Made by a program: the position numbers and the translations under genes
Shown here: positions 53,740 to 59,384 of the stretch, piece by piece
How the letters are laid out: each line of letters starts with the position of its first letter
Numbering within the stretch: the stretch's first letter is position 1
Notes under the pieces: model-generated
Told to the model about the DNA's origin: nothing
Database searches by the model: none
The model's input: the letters and a program-made list of their open reading frames with translations, nothing else
NCBI GenBank assembly: GCA_002411345.1
Contig: DHSL01000038.1
Location: 1 to 59,384 of the forward strand
Origin: Bacteroidales bacterium UBA5287
GTDB lineage: Bacteria > Bacteroidota > Bacteroidia > Bacteroidales > Dysgonomonadaceae
Direction: 5' to 3'
Length of the DNA: 59,384 bases

Positions 53740-53771
53740 CAAAGATATTCTTTTTCCTTTAAACGGACAAA
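53740..53771 (-). promoter_or_regulatory. Bacteroidota-type promoter of the CBM9-like / kinase pair
   Basis: The minus strand reads TTTG (53768-53771), exactly 20 nt, then TATCTTTG (53740-53747), 18 nt upstream of the start at 53721. Confidence 0.7.
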
Positions 53772-53803
53772 TTAATAAAATGCAATCTTTCTTATTTCTA
53801 CGA

Positions 53804-56473
53804 TTATCTATTACTCATTGACTGAACTTTCCGGTTAAATTCTGTATATTCCAAAAGCCTTTCCAAACTGACATGCATCCGATATTTCCAATAATGATCA
53901 GGATCTGATGGGATATTAATTCGTTCTTCATCCGGATCACGCAGAGATAGTTCATTATCGACTGACATCCAGTCTTGCAATGGTATGATCACCCACATTG
54001 CCGAAGAGTTGAGATGTTGATATAATATATCCTCACATAAATCCGTTGAGCAATCTTCAGGAGCCTCACCCCATCTTCCTAATATATAATTATAAAAATG
54101 TTGTGTTGTTTCCCTGTTTTCTTTCCACCATCCCCTTATTGGCGACATGTCATGCGTAGAAGGTGTACAAACCGACATATATGGAACTTTAGTGAGATCA
54201 GCAAATTCAAGATGAGAATCTTTTGGCATTCGTTGAATCTCTAAACTTAATATCTGTAATTCATTCATTACCGAAGGAACACAATCCGGCACCATTCCTA
54301 AATCTTCTCCACATACTAACATTGATGTTGATGAAATCAACTCCGGCAACTTATTCATTGCTTGTTCACGCCAAAAATAATTATGTCGATTATAAAAGAA
54401 ATCGTCATATAACCGATTGAACGATTCCTTCACATTGTCATCTAAATATTTGTATGAATAACTATACTGAGCGGTAATACGAGGATGATATCTATATGAA
54501 TCTTGCCGATCTCTTACAAACAGTACTTCATTACATAAACCATATAATCCATCACGAATACAATTGGTTTTTGAATCATTTTGTCCGTTGAACAAGGCTT
54601 TTATTTTCTGTTGTGTATCACAAAACGATTTTAACCTGAAAAGTTGCCAACCTGATACTTCAAGATATAAATCCTTTACTTCATCAGTGTATTCACCAAA
54701 AAACTCATGCAGAAATTCTTCATGTATAAATGGTTTTGTCATACGATCTTCATCAAATGGAATGCCTGCGTAAACAATCTCTTCGGCCCAATAAGGCAAC
54801 GCTGGACTAAAATGGCCTAACAGTCCCTGAACAGACTCTACGGGTATTTCCCATATACGGAAAAAACCAAGTATATGATCAATTCGATAGGCATCAAAAT
54901 AATCTGACATTTTCTTGAATCGTTCTTTCCACCATCCATAATTTTCACGCTTCATGGCCGACCAATTATATGTAGGAAAGCCCCAATTCTGACCAAAAAT
55001 TGAGAAGTCATCGGGCGGAGCACCTGTTTGGGTGTCCATATTAAATAAACCAGGATTTGTCCATGCATCAACACTATCACGATTAATACCTATTGGAATA
55101 TCTCCTTTTAGAGCGACTCCTTTTTCGTGAGCATAGGTCTTAACTCCCAATAGTTGATTGTGTAACAAATATTGCACAAAACAATAAAAGTTTATCTCTT
55201 CTTTTGCATCAGGGAATATTTCTAGCATTCGCACAAGTCGGTTTTCATCATACACAGCAAATTCGCCCCAGTCACGGAATCTGGCTGTATTATTTTTATT
55301 CCGTAAATAACAGTAACAACTATATGGAAATAGCCAATCTTGGTTCTCAGAATAAAACGACTGATAATCATTAGATTTCAGTGTTTTAGAGCTATCTTGT
55401 TTGAATAAATCTTGAAGATATCTATATTTGAGATCTAGAACACGGTCGTAATCAACATCTTTTAATTCATTTAATATTGATGCTTCTTCCTGATATTTTT
55501 TCATTAAAACAACATCCTTAAGTGGATAATCAGTCAGACCCAAATAAATGGGATGCAACGCATAAATGGAAATGGCACTATATGGATAAGAATCCCTCCA
55601 TGTTTTGGTTGTGGTGGTATCATTAACTGGAAGTATTTGAATCAGTTGTTGTCTGGTTAAGGTTGTCCAATCGATAAGTTTTTTCATGTCATTAAAATCT
55701 CCAATGCCAAAACTTTCTTTTGAACGCAACGAAAATACCGGAACTGATATACCAGTTCCTTTATATAGAAATCCTAAGTATTGAAACTGAAGACCCATTT
55801 CAACAAATACACCTTCATCCAAACCGTTTAACGCTGTTGTATAGAGTAATCTGTTTCCTCCGTCTTCCCAATGTACTACTTGTTGCGTTTTTATGTCGAA
55901 AATGAAAAACTTGTATTGCGAAACTTCGGGCAACAGGTCAGCATTTAACACGATTTGCCATTCACCTCGACGCAGGAAATTGAGTTCTATCGCGCGAGAT
56001 GAATCCCAATTACCAAGACAGTCTGCATCTCCTACCATCATTAGTTTTTGATCGGCAGAAACATACGGACATATCAAGTTCAAAACTACACTCTTTTGAA
56101 AATAGTTCTCGGAATACTGACTTGGCGTATGATGAAAAATAGTCTTTGTAAAAGCTGATGAATAAAGATAGTGATGATAGGGCTTATCACGCCATTGATC
56201 GTTGATAATAAAGGCCTTACTGCCATCTAGATCAAGAAAACGATTTCCACCCCATTCTCTTCTTTCTATATAATTCTCATTTTTAATAAAATAGTAGTAT
56301 TGAACTTTCTTGGTATCTTTAATACTAATTTCTGTTGTCCAGGAATTGCCGGTACACACCAGCTCTATCGCTTTTTCTTCGTCAAAAAAACCTAATTCGG
56401 GGATAGATCCGCAAATATATACGCGTTGTCCCCAAACAGTTGAATAATTTAACCGGTAATTTAAAGTAATCAT
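53804..56473 (-). CDS. malQ: 4-Alpha-glucanotransferase with two CBM20 domains (GH77, DPE2-like)
   Basis: The 889-residue enzyme disproportionates alpha-1,4-glucans. Two N-terminal CBM20-type starch-binding domains (about 1-115 and 125-240) precede a GH77 barrel. Catalytic segments are YRIDHILGFFRIWEIP (nucleophile Asp), VCGEDLGMVPDCVPS (acid/base Glu) and STHDMSPIRGWW (transition-state Asp). The barrel is longer than in E. coli MalQ, as in plant DPE2, where an insertion splits the domain. No signal peptide, so it is cytoplasmic; it could work with the glycogen operon at 11-16 kb. Confidence 0.94.
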   Translation of the reverse strand: MITLNYRLNYSTVWGQRVYICGSIPELGFFDEEKAIELVCTGNSWTTEISIKDTKKVQYYYFIKNENYIERREWGGNRFLDLDGSKAFIINDQWRDKPYHHYLYSSAFTKTIFHHTPSQYSENYFQKSVVLNLICPYVSADQKLMMVGDADCLGNWDSSRAIELNFLRRGEWQIVLNADLLPEVSQYKFFIFDIKTQQVVHWEDGGNRLLYTTALNGLDEGVFVEMGLQFQYLGFLYKGTGISVPVFSLRSKESFGIGDFNDMKKLIDWTTLTRQQLIQILPVNDTTTTKTWRDSYPYSAISIYALHPIYLGLTDYPLKDVVLMKKYQEEASILNELKDVDYDRVLDLKYRYLQDLFKQDSSKTLKSNDYQSFYSENQDWLFPYSCYCYLRNKNNTARFRDWGEFAVYDENRLVRMLEIFPDAKEEINFYCFVQYLLHNQLLGVKTYAHEKGVALKGDIPIGINRDSVDAWTNPGLFNMDTQTGAPPDDFSIFGQNWGFPTYNWSAMKRENYGWWKERFKKMSDYFDAYRIDHILGFFRIWEIPVESVQGLLGHFSPALPYWAEEIVYAGIPFDEDRMTKPFIHEEFLHEFFGEYTDEVKDLYLEVSGWQLFRLKSFCDTQQKIKALFNGQNDSKTNCIRDGLYGLCNEVLFVRDRQDSYRYHPRITAQYSYSYKYLDDNVKESFNRLYDDFFYNRHNYFWREQAMNKLPELISSTSMLVCGEDLGMVPDCVPSVMNELQILSLEIQRMPKDSHLEFADLTKVPYMSVCTPSTHDMSPIRGWWKENRETTQHFYNYILGRWGEAPEDCSTDLCEDILYQHLNSSAMWVIIPLQDWMSVDNELSLRDPDEERINIPSDPDHYWKYRMHVSLERLLEYTEFNRKVQSMSNR

Positions 56474-56596
56474 TGCTGCTAATTTATAATTTCAACTCTC
56501 TTTTATAGCTCTCAACTGAATATTAAATAGGCATTAAACTCAATTTAAATCTATTAGATAGTGCAAAACTACATTTTTCTAAACAAATTCAATTAT

Positions 56597-56625
56597 ATTG
56601 ATAAATTAATGAATAATTTATCAAT
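56597..56625. repeat. Perfect 12-bp AT-rich palindrome
   Basis: ATTGATAAATTA and TAATTTATCAAT (56597-56608, 56614-56625) enclose a 5-nt loop. It lies between the malQ start and the transporter stop. It could be the transporter's terminator, although no T-run follows directly, or an operator upstream of malQ. Confidence 0.6.
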
Positions 56626-56658
56626 GTAATCGATTGCATGAAAAAAGCAGCACTCATA

Positions 56659-58329
56659 TTAAAATGCAAGTAGTATAATGATTTGTGCAGAAATTACACG
56701 TAAAAACATCGTTAGGGGATAAACAGTTGCATAACTTACCGCGGGCACATCATTTCCAGCTGTTGAATTGGAAAATGCAAGAGCAGGTGGATCTGTCATA
56801 CTTCCTGAAATTAATCCCATAAGTGTAAAGTAATTTAACTTGCATACTTTTCGTCCAATAGTTCCAATTATAAGAAGAGGAATAACAGTTATAAGTACTC
56901 CGTAACCTATCCATTTGTAACCTCCGGCAACTATAGTTTCCACAAAATCCGCACCAGCACCAAGACCTACACAGGCAAGGAATAACGAAATTCCTATTTC
57001 CCTTAACATAAGGTTGGCACTCATGGTTGTGTAAGTAATCAATTTGAACTTAGAACCAAAACGACTGATTAATATGGCAATAATAAGTGGACCGCCGGCC
57101 AAACCTAACTTAACGGGTTGTGGTATACCGGGAATCATAAATGGAATGCTTCCAAATAAAACACCTATAGCTATTCCTATAAAGATTGATATCAAATTAG
57201 GTTCGCGTAATCGTTTCATTTGATTTCCCAAATAACGTTCTACATTTGCTATAGAATCTTCTGAACCGACTACAGTTACCCGGTCGCCCATTTGTAATTG
57301 TAATTGTGAGGTGGCTACCAAATCGACTCCGGCGCGATTCACACGAGTGATATTGACACCAAAAACTGAACGCAGTTTAAGCTGACCAATCGATTTACCA
57401 TTGATCTCTGCTTTGGTAATGCTTATCCTACGTGAAACCAGCATTGAATCGAGCTTATCCCAATCTGATCTGGACATGTCTAATTTTTGCCCAATAAAAG
57501 CTTCAATAGTGTCTATATTAGAAAGATTTGATACAACAAGTAATTTATCATTTTCATGTAATATTGAATCGTTCTGTGGTACTTCCAATTCTTTTGAATC
57601 ACCATGCAATATGCGAGAAATAACAAAACTTACGTCTATATATCCTTTTATTGTTTGAATAGATTTACCAAAAATTGCAGGATTCTTTACTTGTAAAGAG
57701 AACATTTTAGCTTCGGTAAACTTAGATTTATCGTTTTCTTCAATCTCTTTTTGTTCTTTATTTAAATCAATTCTGAAGATATATTTGAACAAAACAATAC
57801 TTAATATAATTCCTACTACTCCCAATGGATAAGCTATAGCATATCCTGTAGCAATAGTATTATCGGTTGTACCAGTCATATCTGCAAATGTCTGCTGAGC
57901 GGCACCAAGACCAGGAGTATTGGTAACTGCTCCAGATAAAATACCTACCATTGTGGGCAATGGAACGCCTGATACTAAATGAATCACATAGGTAGTCAAC
58001 ACTCCAAGCAATACAACGCCTGTTGCTAACAGATTCAACGTTAATCCACCATGTTTAAAGGATGAAAAGAAACTGGGACCAACCTGCATACCAATTGAAT
58101 AGATGAACAGAATTAGTCCGAACTCTTTGATAAAATGCAATACATGATCGTCTATGACGAGACCAAAATGGCTTAAAAATATGCCGACAAACAATATCCA
58201 TGTTGTTCCCAGCGATATGCCAAATACTTTTATTTTTCCAAGGAGAAGCCCGATGGAAATAACCAATGCCAAAATCAAAATTGAATGAGCAATGCCTGTG
58301 CCAAATAACAATTCACTAAACCAATCCAT
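56659..58329 (-). CDS. AspT/YidE-family transporter with two TrkA-C domains
   Basis: The 556-residue protein has about five N-terminal TM helices, two tandem cytoplasmic TrkA-C (RCK-C) domains (about residues 205-275 and 290-375) and about five C-terminal TM helices. This is the arrangement of aspartate:alanine exchanger-type (AAE) transporters. GAVTNTPGLGAAQQT and SGSMTDPPALAF are the repeated pore motifs. Substrate unknown; a dicarboxylate or amino-acid exchange is possible. A TACCTTTG element (58371-58378, minus) lies upstream. Confidence 0.9.
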   Translation of the reverse strand: MDWFSELLFGTGIAHSILILALVISIGLLLGKIKVFGISLGTTWILFVGIFLSHFGLVIDDHVLHFIKEFGLILFIYSIGMQVGPSFFSSFKHGGLTLNLLATGVVLLGVLTTYVIHLVSGVPLPTMVGILSGAVTNTPGLGAAQQTFADMTGTTDNTIATGYAIAYPLGVVGIILSIVLFKYIFRIDLNKEQKEIEENDKSKFTEAKMFSLQVKNPAIFGKSIQTIKGYIDVSFVISRILHGDSKELEVPQNDSILHENDKLLVVSNLSNIDTIEAFIGQKLDMSRSDWDKLDSMLVSRRISITKAEINGKSIGQLKLRSVFGVNITRVNRAGVDLVATSQLQLQMGDRVTVVGSEDSIANVERYLGNQMKRLREPNLISIFIGIAIGVLFGSIPFMIPGIPQPVKLGLAGGPLIIAILISRFGSKFKLITYTTMSANLMLREIGISLFLACVGLGAGADFVETIVAGGYKWIGYGVLITVIPLLIIGTIGRKVCKLNYFTLMGLISGSMTDPPALAFSNSTAGNDVPAVSYATVYPLTMFLRVISAQIIILLAF

Positions 58330-58370
58330 TGAAATATAAGTTATAACCTAAATACAGTCTAAAACGGGCA

Positions 58371-58378
58371 CAAAGGTA
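58371..58378 (-). promoter_or_regulatory. Putative -7 element of the AspT-type transporter
   Basis: The minus strand reads TACCTTTG, an exact match, 41 nt upstream of the start at 58329. No -33 partner seen. Confidence 0.4.
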
Positions 58379-58407
58379 ATACTAATAAATGATGAAAAAA
58401 AATAAGT

Positions 58408-59241
58408 TTAACCTACCACCAAAGTTACCCAATTATCCAATTCATTAAAATGACTATATGTTAATCCTACTTCTTCGCACTTTAATTGAATGGCTGGTAT
58501 ATCTTCTTTATAGAATCCACTCATAATCAGCTTAGCATTGTGATTCATCGATTTAGCATATAAAGGAATGTCTCGCAACAGTATATTACGATTGATATTT
58601 GCAAATATCACATCATAACTTTCATCTCCTAACAACTCGGCGCCTCCACGCATTAGTTTAATATTTTTAACATTATTCAATCGTACATTCTCTATTGCAT
58701 TTTTATATGCCCAGTCGTCAATGTCAATGCCGGTAATGGAGTCAGCACCTTTCATTGAAGCCAATATTGCTAACACGGCTGTACCGCATCCCATATCTAA
58801 TACGGACTTGCCCTGCAGTTCCATCTTCAAAATTTCACGCAAAATCAAACCGGTGGTCTGATGGTGACCGGTTCCAAATGCCATCTTCGGATCAATCAAT
58901 ATCTGGTATTTATACTCTCCTTCTATTTTATGAAATGTACTGCGGATAATACAATCATTATCAATCACTATGGGCTGAAAATAATGCTTTTCCCACTCTT
59001 CGTTCCAGTCTTTGTCTTCAAGCTCTTCTGAACTAAAAGTAATTTCTGACTCAAGAATGAAATCTTGAATCACCTGAAGAGCCCTTTCTTCTGAATAAGC
59101 TGATTCGGGCACATAAGCATCCAGACCAATTTCTGTTGTTACAAAGGTTTCATAACCGATCTCGGCTAAATCTGATGCCAATACATCGGTTATTACTTCA
59201 GTGTTGGGAAGGCAGCTAAAACTTACTTTTAGATATTTCAT
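58408..59241 (-). CDS. prmA: Ribosomal protein L11 methyltransferase
   Basis: PrmA trimethylates lysines and the N-terminus of L11. The 277-residue product has an N-terminal recognition domain and a C-terminal Rossmann methyltransferase. The methyltransferase shows DPKMAFGTGHHQTT, motif I VLDMGCGTAVLAILA, GIDIDDWA and DVIFANINRNIL. It is the last gene before the tandem-repeat end of the window. A TAATTTTG element (59262-59269, minus) lies close upstream. Confidence 0.95.
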   Translation of the reverse strand: MKYLKVSFSCLPNTEVITDVLASDLAEIGYETFVTTEIGLDAYVPESAYSEERALQVIQDFILESEITFSSEELEDKDWNEEWEKHYFQPIVIDNDCIIRSTFHKIEGEYKYQILIDPKMAFGTGHHQTTGLILREILKMELQGKSVLDMGCGTAVLAILASMKGADSITGIDIDDWAYKNAIENVRLNNVKNIKLMRGGAELLGDESYDVIFANINRNILLRDIPLYAKSMNHNAKLIMSGFYKEDIPAIQLKCEEVGLTYSHFNELDNWVTLVVG

Positions 59242-59329
59242 ATGTGATGTGATTAAAAGGACAAAATTACATTATCGATATTATATTTAGCCATCATTAA
59301 CATCATTTAACAAAGATGGTCTCTTTTTT

Positions 59330-59384
59330 CTCTCACCTTCCTCTCACGTTCCTCCGACTATGCTCCGAGTCACCTCCGAGGATG
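59330..59384. repeat. 11-nt tandem repeat array, cut by the window end
   Basis: Five units of exactly 11 nt follow each other to the last base: CTCTCACCTTC, CTCTCACGTTC, CTCCGACTATG, CTCCGAGTCAC, CTCCGAGGATG. The first six bases are conserved (CTCCGA or CTCTCA), while positions 8-10 vary. It is GC-rich in an AT-rich neighbourhood and continues out of the window. Function unknown. Confidence 0.8.

Noticed and set aside
1..59384. CRISPR arrays, transposons, toxin-antitoxin or restriction systems
   Set aside because: I looked for regular spacer repeats, terminal inverted repeats with transposase, paired small toxin/antitoxin genes and methylase motifs. None was convincing in this window.

Overview
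This window is AT-rich chromosomal DNA from a member of the Bacteroidota, most likely order Bacteroidales. Five kinds of evidence support this. Promoters read TTTG, a 20-nt spacer, then TAnnTTTG. There are HU-HIG and RRM RNA-binding proteins. An outer-membrane thiamine receptor, a PnuT gene and a thiamine pyrophosphokinase gene lie downstream of a TPP riboswitch. A glycogen set consists of a debranching enzyme, a GT4 synthase and a GH57 enzyme. Surface lipoproteins carry an acidic stretch after the lipobox. A propionate- or succinate-forming fermenter such as a Paludibacter-like organism would fit, but the species cannot be named from sequence alone. I see no transposase, integrase, phage, CRISPR, rRNA or intact tRNA gene; the window is mostly core genome.

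Layout. 0.1-7 kb: a surface coiled-coil lipoprotein, an unknown protein beside an HU-HIG DNA-binding protein, and a one-TM hybrid histidine kinase/AraC regulator. 7-11 kb: minus-strand lgt, fprA-type flavodiiron gene and nagB in a row, then ddh. 11-16 kb: plus-strand glycogen operon. 16-18.5 kb: a CoA-transferase, a small membrane protein and a candidate small RNA. 18.6-23.4 kb: miaB, a YtxH/holin-like envelope trio and relA/spoT. 23.5-29 kb: thiamine locus with two extra genes between pnuT and the pyrophosphokinase. 29-31 kb: recO and rplS, with a structured rplS leader. 30.4-36 kb: a split 5'-nucleotidase, a GH3/serine-hydrolase fusion and aroB. 36-42 kb: engB, a sodium symporter and a HAD phosphatase, then an OvoA-type ovothiol enzyme with a GNAT. 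42-50 kb: ruvA, a CDGSH protein, tsaB, an RRM protein, phoH, hisS, an ABC-F gene and an acyltransferase. 50-59 kb: the DUF177, rpmF, fabH set, a sugar-kinase-like/CBM9-like pair, a DPE2-type malQ, an AspT-type transporter and prmA. The last 55 bases are an 11-nt tandem repeat running off the window.

How the genes work together. The glycogen operon and the distant DPE2-like malQ would together turn over storage or imported alpha-glucan. The thiamine locus takes up thiamine across the outer membrane (TonB-dependent receptor) and inner membrane (PnuT), then converts it to the cofactor, with the riboswitch closing the loop. NagB, the GH3/serine hydrolase, Ddh and Lgt serve the cell envelope. No obvious new defence or mobile system is present. 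The best leads are non-coding: an orphan promoter-terminator unit (about 18437-18518, minus), a tRNA-like rplS leader, a possible three-way-junction RNA after the glycogen operon, and the 11-nt repeat at the edge.
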